Source: Stercorarius parasiticus (taxonomy: Eukaryota > Chordata > Aves > Charadriiformes > Stercorariidae). Taken from it: a stretch of 64,000 nucleotides of DNA. The position numbers were made by a program, and so were the translations under genes. Positions 11,450 through 27,000 of this stretch are shown here, in pieces (the first letter of the stretch is position 1; each line of letters starts with the position of its first letter). The stretch lies in the NCBI GenBank assembly GCA_013396915.1, contig VWZL01001940.1:443303-507302 (forward strand), in the 5' to 3' direction. The notes beneath the pieces were generated by a model. It was not told where the DNA came from and made no database searches. It was given only the letters and a program-made list of their open reading frames with translations.

Positions 11450-12021
11450 TCAGGGGTCTGGTAGATCCGATGTATCCACTATGACTTTAATAAAAATAGT
11501 ATCATCTTTAATATACGTTCCATTCTCTAGAACAGTTTGAGCCACAAAGACTGGGCAGCCAGATGCAATGTTCATTTCTCCAGTTGGCTTCTTGAAACTG
11601 CTGCTGTTTGGGTCTGGCTTGAAAGCATCTCCTAAGTGGCGTCGAGACGGTCCCTGATCCATTAGCATGAGAGTCACTTTCTGTTTAAACGGCCAAGGAA
11701 GCAACGCATCGTATTCTCCACGCATTATGACAAAAAACAGCGACAAGTGCGTCCCCTTTCCCATGCCATCTCCATTGAGGTAAACTCTGGCACACATCTT
11801 GTAGCCAAAGTATCCAGTATAAAAGGGCTGGCTGTACAAGGACAGAGTCTTCCCCATGACTGCCTCTTGCTTCCGACGTTTATAATCTCGAATTTTCCAA
11901 ATTAATACTCCGTTGTAACTGGCAGTTTCTAAAACTTGGAATCGGAGGTCCATGTCAGCCAGCCGAATATCATGAACACTCAGCATCTGATCATGTCTGC
12001 TCAGCTGTGTCTCTAGCAGGC
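11450..12021 (-). CDS. TRAF3: TRAF3 coding exon 10 (last): TRAF-C/MATH domain
   Basis: This exon completes the split Ser378 codon and runs to the TGA at 11452-11450, coding residues 378-567. It contains the end of the coiled coil and the whole MATH fold, which starts near YNGVLIWKI at 413. The serine triplet of the receptor-binding pocket (SSSF) is at 517-520, and the protein ends VDTSDLPDP. The acceptor is TTGAACAG at 12022-12023. One visible change from the human protein I recall is QGPSRR in place of QGSSRR near 500-505. Confidence 0.97.
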
Positions 12022-15000
12022 CTGTTCAAAAACGGAAAGGACGAGGGTGAGAAAAGTGTGTTTTTCTAAAGACTGTAAAAATCAATTGCCAATGCTGCTA
12101 TTGTATATGAAAACATTTTCCTCCCCAAGAATGAAAGTGCATTCGGTCACCGATGAAGCAATTTCCACGGACAACGGTTTGCCAGCTAGTATCTAGGTTA
12201 ACCAGGATCTTTACAAACACAGGTAGTAAGAATCAAATATTCAAATCCTCTAACATAAATTTTGTCTGGTGACTAAGCAAGTAACTACAGAGGCCTCCAT
12301 TTTTTGAGAGGAGGCTTGGTAGCATTACCTGTAGATTACTATTAGCAGTGAAAATCTTGGAAGTGGTCACACACCCTACCCTGAACTTCCCTCTGAAATT
12401 CAGAAGCACTGCTGGTCACTCAAAACAGTCTTCTCAGACACTACTTGTCTCAGAAGTGTAGTGCTGTTCATCATAAAAGAAGAGAAAATTTAAGCTTAGC
12501 TCTGCATTATATGGTCACTTATGTAGTTTGAAGGGAGGGCTGTTTTTAATGTCCCCTTTCCCTCACATGAAAACATTACTCTTTGTCTTTGCACACTGGC
12601 AAAATTGGCCAATGTACAATACTGAGAAGCAGATTAATTTGTAGGGCAGGTTTGTTTTATACAGATCTATTTAAACCTTAAGTTCTTTGTCCAATCACAT
12701 AAACACTTAGATACGATCTACACTACCTTGCTAAACTCCAGTTTTCACTTTATTCAGCAAGCACAACAATAACCTTACTCTCAAGCAGATCTCACAGTTT
12801 TCTTTGGATCAAATATACCTCTGTAACAGGTATCAGGACACATGGTTTTAGGGGGATAACCATACTGTTAATCCATTCATGGCGGGGAGAAGAGTAATAA
12901 AAGGAAACTTGTCAATATACTGAGACTATATTTAAAGAAGGTGCTGAAAGCGATTAACTGTCAAAGATCAGTTGAGAAACTATTTATAAAGACCTAACAT
13001 TGTAATCAATACGTGGGTCAAGAAAACAAAATAAAAGACAAGAATCAAGCCTAAGAAACAGCGTGGAAGCAATGCCACATCATCAACAAAGAGATTACGC
13101 CGTTTCCTATACAAAAATCAGAAGAATCGGCATTACTGAGGCTTCCACATAAAAATCACAATGGGAGTGACAGTCAAAGGACGTTAATTTTTCTCTTGAC
13201 AGCGCCGCCGAGTACTTCATTCCATTGTGCTTACACTTACTTGTATTTCGAGCTCCTTGCCCTGCAGTTTTATCAACACTTTCCAGCTCAGTCACTCTGT
13301 TCTGGAGGGATTCTACGCTGCTCTTCATGCTGTCAGCCTCCTCCCAGTTCTGTCGGAAGGGACGGATTTCTTTGTCCAGTTCTTTCAGTTTCTCCGCTTG
13401 ACTGTCTATCACTCGCTTTATAAAACAATAAGTTACGAGTTAAAGTAATAAAAAGACATTACTTTACGCAAGTTAAACACGGATTATATATTGATAATAA
13501 GATGCATTTCCAATATAAACAAGTTTCACTTATATCAAATATTTTAATAACACACACCTTGAAAATTTAGAGGAATAGCCCAAGGATTTACAGAACACAA
13601 AAAATCTTTAGCGCTGCAGAGGTACTAATGTTAGAGCACTATCAGAATTATCAACACAATTATTTTTATCAAAAAAAAAAAAGGAATTGTTAGTGTGCTC
13701 TTGTCTAAAATTTTTTTAAAAAAACCTTTCAATGCAAGAACAACCATCTGGATGTCTCTATATTGATATTATAGGCTGATATTTGTTGGGTTTCGTGTCA
13801 GAGTGCTTAAGCAACAAACTATGGGCACAAGAACAACTTACCATGATGTGAATCAAGTGGCTGCTCACGACCATGCGTTTATCATTGAGTAATAGCAAAA
13901 TAACTTACCCCTCCAGAAAAACATCAGTACTCTTGCACACACGGAGCAGGAGTACGTATGTGTGCAGATACAGCGGCATCAGCAAGCTCCAAGCTCACAT
14001 AAATCAGTTATGAAAGCCTAAGTTATTATGTGCCCATTACCACAGCATAAGCCCTCAAGAGCATAAGCAAAACTACCACTTCTAACCCCGTAAGCACTTC
14101 TAAAATTCCCACCCTTACTTCCTAAACTGAATAACCCTCCTGAAGGTGCTTGCTGGCTGAGTCTTTTTAAGAAAACAAAGGAAAAAAAACCCAGCTGATT
14201 TTAGAAAGGCATGAAATATAATACTCAAGAAAAAAAATACATAAGGCGGCTGGTATTCTCCAAAAGCAGGCCATTGCAAGCACCTCAGTATATTACAAAT
14301 ATAAAGGAGAACGTATTTCCCAGTCTACCTCAAATCTGGTGCAAGAAATACATAGCACTGTACGTTACCACAGCTAATTTGGACTAGCAGGAATTTTAGC
14401 CAGAACCTCATAACCAGTTGTGAAGTTCAAATGATAACACAAATTTTTGAGACAAGAAACTACTTTTGCTACCACCTACAGTTAAATTCCAGATCTAACT
14501 TTATAGTTTATAATCATATAGTGCCAACAGGTTTAAAAATATTTTTTCACTTCTTAAAAAAAAGTCGCAGTTGAGTACAAAACAAGAAAATAAAGTTATT
14601 TTGCATTTGCCTTCTGGTTAGCCATGTGGATTCAATGTTCCCCACTGATGGGGAAAACCCTTCTGCCTCACGCAACCTTCATTTCCCCTTTTAGGCATTT
14701 GCTTTTAATCATGCGGTTTCAGTTATACTGAAAGATTGTAACGATTAATTGAAGGCTGTCAATTTGATAAGTCAGCTAGCAAAATCATGTTCTAGGAGTG
14801 TTTTATGTTGTTGTTTCTCAAAACCACTGAGTAACCTAACATATTTCAAGATTAACTATTTATTTCTATGTCGGAGTTTTAAAACAAGCTTATATATCTC
14901 ACTTGCAAAATTACGACTTTGTGAAAGAAAGCTGTGTACTGAATCATAAATGCAGGGTCTTCGTCCCATTAACTAGATGAAGCAACTTGCCTGGACACAG

Positions 15001-18000
15001 TAATCATCAGCTACCAACACAATCACATCCTCTCACTGGAACTGACGATAATCGGAAAATAAATTACGGAAGGGCTGTTCATGATACATACAAAAAGGAA
15101 ACACACCATGGAATGGCCTGAATGAACGTTGTAAGCACAGAGCCACAAGATCTGGCCATTAATTCACAGTTAACGTGAAAAAGTAAACTCAAGGTGTGCC
15201 TGAGTCTGATCTTTTTCCTCAGCTCACACAGAACACGAACTCTCCAAGGCAAGAACAATAACACGGTCATGGGTTTGTACAGTGCCTCACACAGAGATGC
15301 TCTGATTTCCAATGGGGACCTCTTGGCACTTACACACTATCAAACAAAATGAATAAATACATTTTTAAGTGAATTGGGAAAGCGGTAAAGATGCAGAAGA
15401 ATTTTAAGTTATTCTTCTTTGGGGAGAAGTTTACTAAAAGTTGTTACTAGGGACCAACTTCTCTCCATCACCCTGTGTGCAACATTCTACCTTTGTACAC
15501 GCACAACCAATTCTGTTTTTTAGCAAACGTGTAGTCTTCTATCTCCTGTACCTCTTCATGAGAATTCAAGAGATACAGAATAATGAGAAATAGACTAGTA
15601 TTCTGTTTTTAAAAAGCAGTGGGATCTCTATCTTTTTATCCTACAGGGAGTCAACCTCCCTCACTGCTGGGAGACACCGCTGTACTAAACCTGAATTTAA
15701 TACAGCGCTGGAGAATTTCACTGTCTCTAATTATTCCATCAGAAAGCACACAGATGTCTCACACTGTACTCATAAATTTTCAAGTACATATCAATTTTCT
15801 GCATGCACTTTTTATTCCACCAACTGACCTCTCCAGATCATTAATCCAGAGTTATATGCCTGGCAAACCATTGAGGGCTCTTCTTGATGTTGATTTTCAT
15901 CTCGGTTTGGTGTTTCTAATAAGCAATTTCCAGAATTTTAGCCCTATTATTACTAAAAGAATTTAGAAAATGTCATGAGGAACTGAAGAAAGTTATATTC
16001 ACAGTTCTCTTTCAGGTGCTCCTAATGGACCTCTCCATTGTAACTGATAGAGCAAAACTGAAAAGCTAAAGAACATACTAGAAAAGGAACCAAAAGTACC
16101 ACTTGACTGGGAAAACGAATCATACATCCTCCTCCCTTGAAGGAATGTATTACCAATCAAATAATTTTATATTCATAAGGTCACATTTTCTTTAAGTACC
16201 TCATGTCCACAGTCAGCTTAAGACTTGGGTTACTAACATGCTTCCATATACTCGGCAGAGATACTGGATGTGAAAAGTTCCTTTCCACAAGACAGCAGTC
16301 AAAGAAGTATCGCATACTCTCTTGGTAAAAACACTTCCCCTAGAGACCAGTATACAGAAAATTAATCTCAAAACATCTCAAGGCTGAGGTTCCTGCCAGT
16401 GCCCAGACACCTTTGATGCATTTACACGAGTTGTGTTAAACGCCTGGCAGTGCAGACGATGCCAGTTGTGCTCAGTGAAACAGCTGTTCCCAAGCCAAAG
16501 GAGGCAACTAATACCAAAACTGTACTAGAAATTACTAGCAGGTATAGAACTTGGGGCACTAAGCAAATAACGCTTGGCCAGACCTGAACTGGCTAGTTCT
16601 ACACTGGCAGTACCTGTGGCTCTTGTATCGCCATGGCTGCTCGATGCAACCCAGAAGAAGAACGGCTCACAGCAGGTATCCAGTTCCTTCAACTCCTCGT
16701 AACAACAGAAGGAGCCTAATCATATTGTCCAGGGAAAACCAAATTGAGGTGTGTTTCTAGGATGCCCTTAACAACCTGGCTGAACCAGGAAGTTTCAGTA
16801 AATGGAAGGAAATCAGGTTGAACTAGCTGTAAAACATGGTTTGGCTTAAAATAACTAAACTAAAATAGCTGGCAAGAAGTAATGAGGAGAACAGGGAAAA
16901 AAAGAAAAAAGAAAAAAAAAGAGTAAAAAAAAAAAGAGCAAAACACATCCTCTCCAGTACTTATTATCACCAAAAAGCCACCTGTTGCAGTCTGCCAACC
17001 ATATTGTTTTGTGGTTTGTTTTTTTCTAAACATAAACCATTTGAAAATTGATTTTGCTAACACTTACAGCTTGAGGAAATCAAAGATATTGCAACTTGTC
17101 ATCTAGACAATCATGAAAAACTCTGCGCTACGTTTTTTTCCATTTCCCTTCTCATCACTGGTTATTGAGACAGCATGTGTAAAAACCCCAGGCTTACAAA
17201 TTAACTTACCTCCTGGTAGATTCAATCAGCAATATCAATACATACGAGGATTAGCTTCCCAGTGTCAGAATGCAATATTGTAAGCATGCAACCAGATCCC
17301 AGACTATCATCAGCCCAAATAACAATGACTAAGGCAGGCTAAACTGGTTACTACATGGGCAGAACATGGAAAGAAATAAGTGCTATGAGGAGAAATGTTG
17401 CCGTTGCCAAACTTAGGGGTTCCCTTATACAACCAACATTGAGGGACTCAAGGCTCCGAGTTCTTGAATGTGCTACCATCTGAATTTTATCCATACTCTA
17501 GTTTGGATATTTAGATCTTTCTTGGGTATCAACATTTGCAGTTTTAATACGTGACGTGAATAGTAAGTGAAAAAGATAGTTTAATTTACATTCCTTCACG
17601 CTGGATGCTAAAGCAGGTATCCGATATTCTAGCGGCAAGGCATACTAAAATAATGCGTAAACGATACCTTCAGAATAGTTTGCTAAATATCTCCTGAGGT
17701 TTCCCTAATTGCTGTTAGTATCATGCAAGCTAACACAAATTCCCAGCATCCACATTCCACGTCAGCTCTGAATGCAAAGCAAAGAATTCCAGCTTGGGCT
17801 AAGCACCACACTAGTGCACCCAGAGGATTTTCGGTTTGACGCTGGCTTGTGGCCAGGTGATTCAGACCATAGAATAAGAAACTCAGACCTACCGGCAAAG
17901 CAATAATTAGATACATTTTCCTCACAAGGAGGACAACAGAAACGTGGATTTTAGGAAGTGTATTTAAATGCATTGTACTACGTTTGGATTAATTCCATAC

Positions 18001-21000
18001 CAGACTGATCTCACTCATGATTAATATTTTTTAAAATACCAGCAAGTAGAAAAGAAATATACATTATACATGACAGTTTTAAGGTGCTAATCTTGTCCTC
18101 CAGTTTGACAGTAGTTCCTCAAGCAGTTATTTTTCACAGAGAAGAAAAAATAGTTATGATTATTCTTCAGATAAGATTTATAATCTGTTTTCAGTCTTTT
18201 CTCTTTTTAAACAGGGGGTTTGTTTTAACATAGGCTAGGCAACTGCAGTGTTTTGGTGAAGCATCTTACTCCAACAAACCACCTACTGACCAGAAGAATT
18301 AAAAAAAAAAAAAAAAAAAATAAGAATCGGCTTATAATAAACTCTCTCCCCCCTTTTTTAGTTAGAACACCTCACTTCACAACTGTAAAGGCACAGAACA
18401 GAAGCTACTACCATTTCTGCTTTAATGGGGAGATTCTAAATTTCTTACCTGTAAATGAAGTATTTTAGATTCATTATTCCGCAGCATTTCCTTCTGTCTT
18501 TCAATTTCTATTTCAAAGCTACAAATCTGATTATGTAAAGTTTGTATACTCTTGTTCTTTTCCAAACTTTCATTCTGGAGCAAGGCCACCTGGAAAAAAT
18601 TCTACAATTACTCCTGCCAAAGTTTATTAAGAAAATACCTATAACTTTGTTAGTTTTAAACTATCTTACACACATGAAAGTGATGAGATCCTAGTAAAAT
18701 CTCTCTCCATGTCTTGCAAATAAATAAACAAACCCCAACCTTCCGATTGCTACTTTTGCACTTCCACAGCGTGGTGCCAGTACCGCTTTGGCTAATGAAA
18801 GTGCAGATGGGATACACAAAGAGCAAAAAACCTTGTGTCTAAGCATAATCTTTTCTTTATTCCATTTATTTAATGGCTTGGTTTCCTGGTTTCCACTAAC
18901 TGACTTGGGAGTTGCTTGGAGTCTGGAAGAAACAACCTATTTAGCTCTAAACCAGTGGAAGAACTCGAGCCCTGCACAGAAGGGATACCAGAAAAAATCT
19001 AGTTGGGAAAGGGAAACATTCATCTTCCCCACCTACTCCAATCTATCCTGATCTATAGCAAATTTAAGGAAAAAAATCATCTGTACGGGATTGGCTTGGC
19101 TTCACAGAATGCGATGGTGATGAAAACTCCTGAAATGAGTGAATACAGAAGGGATCCATGCATTTGAAGGAAAATCCAATGGTGCCTACTTGTAGAAAAG
19201 ATTAAAGAACTACAGGCTGCAGGTTATATTCTCTCTCTGTATTGACATTTTATGAATTCATTCATTAGTGACTCATTCTGATTTTAAAACAGGAGCCTTG
19301 TTAGAAGAATATCATATATTTAATCTCCTTGGGGATGAAAGTAATATGGTAAATATTCTCTGTCACTCTACTTTGTGCTCTGCTCATTAATGGGGTTTGG
19401 GGCAGGGGGTTACTTCATGGTGGTGGGTTGCTCTTTTTTTTTTTTTTTAAAAAAAATCCTCATTTTTCCCCAGGCAAGATTATTCAGTGGCAAAAACACA
19501 GAAAACAAACACTTGACACAAAATGACATTTGGACGTGCCCTGACTAGTTCCACAGATAGATCTTTATATGGATAAGAAGCAGCACCATTTTTGACCCAG
19601 GGAAATCTCGATAAACGTTCCACATTAAGACCAATTACTTGGATGCTTCATGTTCCCCCAAAAAATCTACACCCCCACCCCTAATACGCATGAGGTGGGC
19701 TAGTATGAGGTTAAACCATTTTTGCCTGTGATGTGGGTACCACTGTATAATTCCACCACCATAACTGCCCTCTCATCAGACATAGTCGAATCACTTGTGT
19801 CAACTGCATTCCTAGACTGAAGAAGCCAGCCAGTTTAAAAAGGTAAATAACTTCCATCTCTATACCAGCCTAAACCAGACAAAGGACTGCCAAAGTCTGC
19901 AAGGCAGGTTCATCAGACAAGGGCCCAAAAATATAGAGATACCACAATATACGTGCATACCTACTTTTCAATACAGCATAGCATGTGTGCATATACACAC
20001 ATACATTAGTTCCGCATTTTACATATGGAAAAACTGGCAGAAGAGGCTCAACAGAAATGAGACGAAGCTAATTTTGCCAGTGCAGAGAGAGAAACATCTC
20101 GAGGCTGAAGGAATGCATGCCTAGGTACTAGGGAAAATTTTCAAGAACAAGTTTAAATTTAAACCAGTGCCCCTGCCTCCTGCGTACTTCAGATCTGCTG
20201 GGTAGCCACTTAAGGTTTTTGCATATTCCTTTTCCTTAATGAATCAGAGTTCTTTAGTTAATTGTGATCTTTACATTCCCCTTTTCTCATTGTTTCCTCC
20301 TCAGGCCTCCCAATCATACAGCAGTTACACTCTGTGTCACTAACATTACATTTCCATTTTTGTACAAGTTATAAAACGTGGCTTGTCTCGTACTGAGATT
20401 TTCCACGCAGTTCTACAGAACAGAAGAAGAATAGAATTATGTCCTGCAGCCCTTAATCATATAGAACTGTCATTGCTAAGTCAGTAACTGTAGTTTGGTG
20501 GTAATTTGTGAATAAGAAATCTTTAACACTAAATATAGTTTCCTAATTGCACTTGGCATAAGTCTTTGGAACTTGAGTTAAAAAACGGGGTAAAGGAAAC
20601 ACAGCATCCATTTACAAACTGCATCCATCAGCTTCCTTTATTTCCTTGTCATATTTGAAATATTGCTAGAATAAAGCATGCTCTTATTCAGCAGTCTTTC
20701 AAATTCAGCTATTGCTTATTATTGATTACTAAAAAAGAATGGAAGAAACCCTCTCAACGCCACAAAGAGCTGGATTAAAACAGACAGGTCCCAGATTTAA
20801 GTCGCATATTAAAAAAGAAAAATTCGTTTATACCAGATTTCTTTAAGAATGTGACGAAGCCACAAAATTACGTTCATGTCATTATTTCCAACATCACAAA
20901 ACCTGTGGGAGTTCAGTCTGCAAGTCTGTCCCATCACAGAGTGAACAAAACACCGGATTTTAATTCGCCCCACAAAGTTTTGATTCAAGATTTTACATCT

Positions 21001-24000
21001 GACCTTCTCTTACTACTCTTTGCCAACAGCCTCCTTCAAATACCAGACTCATCACTTAGCACAAGCTTCGCAGCTCTGAAGACTTTCAGTTTGCATACTC
21101 TTCAAGCACTGTTAAAGAACATGGTGACTGGGAGAAGGCGACTTCTCCTTTCGCCTCCATACATATCACAGCGAGTGCCCCAAAAGAAACCTTGACCCTA
21201 CAAAAACCAACAAGACTTCCATCGATTTCAGAAGGGCCAAGATTTCTGTGATATTCATCAGCTAAGTTAACTTTGTGCCGTTGTTCTTCAGTGCATCAAT
21301 TAATTTTTTCTCAAAGAAGAGAACATCAATGAAGTTACAAATCATTTTGTTACCCTCCTCTAGAATAAAGTCACTGACATATGATATGTGGTTAGCTATT
21401 CTGGTAACTTGGCACGGTCTTGGGATTTCCAGTGATTCAACTCTTTATTATGAATAGGAAGAAGTCTACAAAGCAGGAAGTGAAAAGAAAAGAAAAAAAT
21501 AAAATGGACAAACAATGATAAGCAGTTATGTCCTAAATGAAAGTTAAAACAAAAATTTAACATAAAAGAATAGTAACGTGAATATTCTCTTAGCTCTATA
21601 AGAGACAAACATAGAACTGCTGGGCATTTTTTAAATGACAAAGCACCTTTCAGGACACTGACAAAAGGCAGAGCATGGTCTATTCTGGAAGTCACAAGGA
21701 ACATGGTTTTTTTCCTATGATGTAAAATAAATTGTATGGTTTCAATCAGACTAATGAAAAAAGAACTAAGGATATGAATTAGTATCTGTTAAAACCAAAA
21801 AAATGTACAGTTCCTACATTAACAAAGAGATTCGAGTGCAAAAGCAAACTTAAGTATTGTTTTTGATCATCAAACTAAGACTTACACATGTAGTAAAAAT
21901 TCTGTCTAAAAAACTACACTAGACCTTCACTAGGTTCAACGGTTTCCTTACAGGGCTTCAAGTCCAGGGACAAATGTGCTTGGGACAAAAATCATATTTT
22001 GCTGTTCCTGTTAACTTCTGCATTAAAGCTATGCTCCCTGCAGCTGCAGGACCTTGCTGGAAACCCAAGCGTGAGAGATCACTGGAAGCCAAGAAGGGGA
22101 CACGCTTTGTAGCCAGAGTTTGCTAAACCTGAGCTAGAGAGATGCTGCAAGACGACAGAAGTCCCAAGCCACACATACCATAACTGCCACCGAGTTTGAA
22201 CTGGCATTTTATTTAACTCATTCTAGAAAAATCTGAATGGGCTCCTGACTCTTCTGCCTGCATTTGTAGAACAGTGTAGTAATTCTGGGATTTCCGCCCC
22301 GCCTCGCCGCCCCCCCCCCCNNNNCCCCCAAAATAAAGCAGAAGCATTATTTTAATGGCTATGTAAAACTTTTTCAAAAAGATTTAAGAAAACGGTGGTT
22401 TGTTCTGAAGTTTTGTATTTTTTAAGCAAAGCCTTAAATTTTATTTGCAGAACAGATGGTTAAGTCATTCAAATGATTCACAAGACTGTAGCTGACACTG
22501 ATATGATTTCCAGCATCTCCCAAATCCCAAACATTCTAAAACCAGGAGTCCCAAGGAAGCACTGCAACACGAACTTCATTCTGGTCTAGCACTAAAGCAG
22601 AAATCATCATGCCCAGGACTTACAGTATGTTTAATTTAATTAACCTTTGCAGGTCATTCAGTTTGGAAAGCAAGAACAAAAATAAATAAAATAAATAACC
22701 GGTTTATTACATGGTATTTCTAATAATGTTATCTCTGGAAAAATACTGAGGTAGCAAAAATACAGCTCATAGCGCTGCCATAGCCTTCTGAACCCTCCCT
22801 TTTGTAAGGCAGCTCAGAGAGGAAATTTAATACTGGACTTTTTATCTATGTGAAGAAAGTGTTTTAATTAAGTTACCAATGAGGAAAATTGTATATGGAG
22901 TTGCGAAGCCAAGTTTCTCACAGCATTTTATTATAACAAAGGTACCAGATATGCTAAATAGCTTGATTGCTTTTGGAGCCTATTAGTGCTTTAGCTGTAC
23001 TGTTGAACAGCTATTAAACAGAAAAAAAGCGCTTCTTCCAGTACTTTTATATGATTTAAAGAAATCAATGAAAATTAGAAGTGAGTAGAAGATATACCTT
23101 ATTTTCTAGAGCATTGCTCCACTCTTTCAATAAGTTAACATGCTGCACTGCTGAGCTGGCTTCATGTGCTTTAATTTGTTGGTTTGTTCCCTGTGACAAC
23201 AAAGAATTTATACATTTTAGCCAATTCCACTTCTTTTAAACCTACAAAGAAAGAGTATATCAAGACATCGAACCAACACTACATATTTTGGTTCACGGAT
23301 GCATGTTGCAGAACTGTAGAGAGAAGGGAAATCTACTTGGGAATTTACAAAAGTCAGGAATACATTTAATATAGCAAGTGTTTTATACAATTGCCATATA
23401 TCTCCATCCAGTGTGTTTGATACGTCAGAGACAATAAAGATGAACAAGATTTACAAAATGAACTGTATTTTAGAGTCTTCTGTGTAGCTTTACACTAAAT
23501 AAAGCACAATAAAACTCTTGAGTCATACAAAACCTAAATCGTCCAATTCCCCAAACCGTAATTTAAAACTTCTGTTGTATTTCATGAACAGCTTCATAAG
23601 CACTAAATTTTCCCTCAGTTGAGTATTAAAGACAAATATTTAAGATAAATTTTTCATCACTGGAAACTGCCAGCTTTATAAACTACTTTGAGAGATATCA
23701 CAATGCCTAGTTTGTCATGCTAAGATGTTACCGTGATTGCTCTATGATATTCAGATATGCTGCCTCTGCACAACCTATAAATGCTGTTACAAATAACCAC
23801 TATATAAAAAGTTTACAGAACACACATAGATCATATACAGAGTACATAAGATGCAGACCATACGACTGACTTTATTTGTATTGTGTTGCATTACACCTCC
23901 CTCAGTAAGTGGTGTGCAATGCAGAGTATATTAGCTTTGATGGCAGTTACGCTGCAAAGCAACTGGAAGGGTTTCAATGATCCTCAAGGTATGTACTCTA

Positions 24001-27000
24001 TATAAAATACTAAAAATATATATGTGGATATATGTACATATATGCACACATATACATACATATACATAAAATGAATGGCAATACATACGACATAACAGTG
24101 GGCAGGGTTACAGCATTGATCAGTTCTACCACTAAGAGCATTACTGTTAACACTTACAATGATGAATGCTCATTATTTAAGAACCTGGAAATACCTGCAG
24201 GAAGCAGTTTATTGAGAAGTGTTGCTGCTTATAGTTCTTGTCTCTTTAAGTTATCATGGACTAACAAACGAATCACACTATCTGATAAACCCCTTTTTTC
24301 CTGTCAGCGGTTTCTGAAATTTCCTGACTAATCTCATCATTATATAAGCATCCAAACTCCTCAAGGTATATGGTAAGGATAGCAGAATATTGGAAGAGAC
24401 TGGAATAATAAACTCTGAGGTTCGGCCTTTTTTTATTTTTTAAAATATTGCAGGGATTGCCAGGATTAAAATCTAAAACTTTTTTTTTTTTTTAAATAAA
24501 TTTCATGCTATGCTTTGATAATACACCTATGTGCACACAGACATATGAATGCACATAAAAATATATGTTTTAAGTGCTCTAACCTATATTTAACCTTAAT
24601 AAAAATATTAAGACACACAAATGAGAGAAAATATAAACATACTTAGCTCAAGGAAATAAATACTTTCATAGAAACAACTGAAGTCACTAGTCTATTTTCT
24701 GAAGAACAAAAATGACTTTCCTTTTATTCTAAGTTAAAAAGTTCTTCAAATGCGTCATCTTCCTACTTCAACAAGATGTACCCCGTAACTGAACTCCCAA
24801 ACCACTGCAGGAACGCGTGGGCTTTTTACATCGTTCATTTTTAAAATGCAAAACCAAACATCTGCTGCATAATCACTTGGTGCAACTTGATGACTTTTTC
24901 TTAACCGAGACTAGCGAAGTCCAGAACTTTCACGTCAAAGAGTTAGGTTCTATTTGCAGACTTTCATCAATTGGGAAGTATAATTGTTATATACTGACCT
25001 GAAAAGTGCAGCCATAACGCTTAAAACTACAGGTACTTGGGGCATTAATACATTCTGACAAATGTGCATTCAACTGCAATAGGAAAAAAATGTGAGTTTT
25101 GGCAAAAGACGTTTGCATGATAATGCTCAAAACATAAAGGGCACAGGTTATCAGGTTTGTATTGTGTGCCGTTTGCAGACCATACAATACACGTGTGTAT
25201 ATTTTCTCCAGTCTGACCTAAAGTGCAAATACTATATATACACATATGTAAACCACACGCACATGCTGATACAGTATACAGTGTGATACATTCAATATAC
25301 AGTGAAACTTCTACTAAAGACTATTTCAATAGGCAACCCAATTAAAAAAAAAAAAAAGGCAAACAAAAAGAGCACACTCTACAATTATTTATATGATTTC
25401 ATTTGACTTTAGTAAATGACTAATCTTTTCTCAACAAGTAATTTTTTTTTACTGGTGTTCTGAGCAAGTCTTAAGATCAGTTTCACTGTAGTAAAGTACA
25501 TTTTTTTTCTAATCCTAATTTCATGAAGAACCAATTTTTCAAAACATAACATGCAATTCTCTGCGCCTAAATTTGACGGTTAAATTACACAAAAAAGACT
25601 AAACAAGTACTGCATGAAACAGACAAAGAGTTTTAGAATAGGTACAGTTAAGTAACTTTTAAAAATGCAGTACACAGGACTAAAACTGATTAGTAAAATG
25701 CCTGCATTTTTCACAGATTGAGATTTATTCCAATATCTTGGATTATTATGAGCACAGACCACTTTTCATTTAAAAATAAACCAATTCACAGAAGCGTATA
25801 CATATATACAGGCAGCAGCCATTGCAGCACAGAGGGCAGCAGCTGGATGCAAACTGCCTAAAAGTTGGAGCAAAGAGCCATTTTTGGAAAGGATGGTGCA
25901 ACAAACACTCTCCTTGTATTTCCCACAAAGCAGACAGGAGCTAGAGTCTAGCTCCTCAGCTGGCATCACTCTTTTGGGTTTCAAAAATCACATTTGAAAT
26001 TCCCACACCATAAGCCCCACATGACCCAGCTCATCCACCTCCATGGAAAGAAGTGGGGAACCAATTCTGCTTTGAACGTGCCGCTCTGGAACAGACAGGA
26101 CAGTCTTTAAAAATCTGATACCGAGATGCAAGCTGTCACTCATCTCTGATATACACCTATTATGTTCTAAACGCTATCCATAGCAATTCACAGTATCGTT
26201 TCAAAAGACATGTGGTTCGGAAAAAAAATAAGACCAAATAAGAGAGACACATGTGGTATAACAGGCTTTACAAGAATGACACATTTTCAACTTCTCAAAA
26301 CTAGAAGTCTGCCAAAGAGTTATGAATTAAACATGAAAAATTGCCTTTTATTCTGCAATAGAATATTCACTTTTTGTACACTACAGAATTTTCTCAAACT
26401 GTTAGGCAGGCATTTTCCCATTTTCTGCATTAGAGTCGTCGTCCCTAACCATGCAGCTAAGTAATATATACATTTTCACAGTATGAGAAAAAAATTAAGC
26501 AACATACAGCAACAGATGATGCAGGGCAAGGTGACTGTTTAAAGTTCTTTTTCCTACCAATGGTTTCAGAACCCAATTCTGACTACATGTGTAACAACCC
26601 AGGCTTTAATGGGTCAAATCTTAATAGCACTCAGCTATACCTCTTCTCGAAGTAACTGCTGAAGTCAAGATTTAAGAATACGCCCAAGTGCTCCAGAACC
26701 AGGATCTAAACTCACAAGTAAGCACTGACAGAATTGGCTCAGTATACATATTTTCTCTTTTCTTAGCAGCACAGTTTCTCTTAAAAGGTACAATATCTAT
26801 CATATATTTTATATTTCATTATCCTGTGGAAAAAGACAGTCCCTGTGTCTGGCAGCTGCCTTATGTGCCTTGTGCAACTATGACACGATATTACAAGTGT
26901 AACTGAAAAATAGTATGAATCCAACTCAGGAAGTAAGTATCAGCGAAAAGAGAAAAGCTTATCCTCAGATCAGAAACTTAACTTTCCTTAAGTGAGGCTT

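Larger units (their letters stand above)
13416..18448 (-). other. TRAF3: TRAF3 intron between coding exons 8 and 9
   Basis: A 5033-base intron, AT-rich, with A-rich tracts around 16891-16940. One L2/MIR-like relic is possible at 15215-15310. No gene seen. The 115-codon plus-strand frame at 15619-15966 has no recognisable feature. Confidence 0.85.

Noticed and set aside
15619..15966. A 115-codon plus-strand frame within a TRAF3 intron
   Set aside because: AT-rich with no domain or codon preference. It looks like a chance frame.
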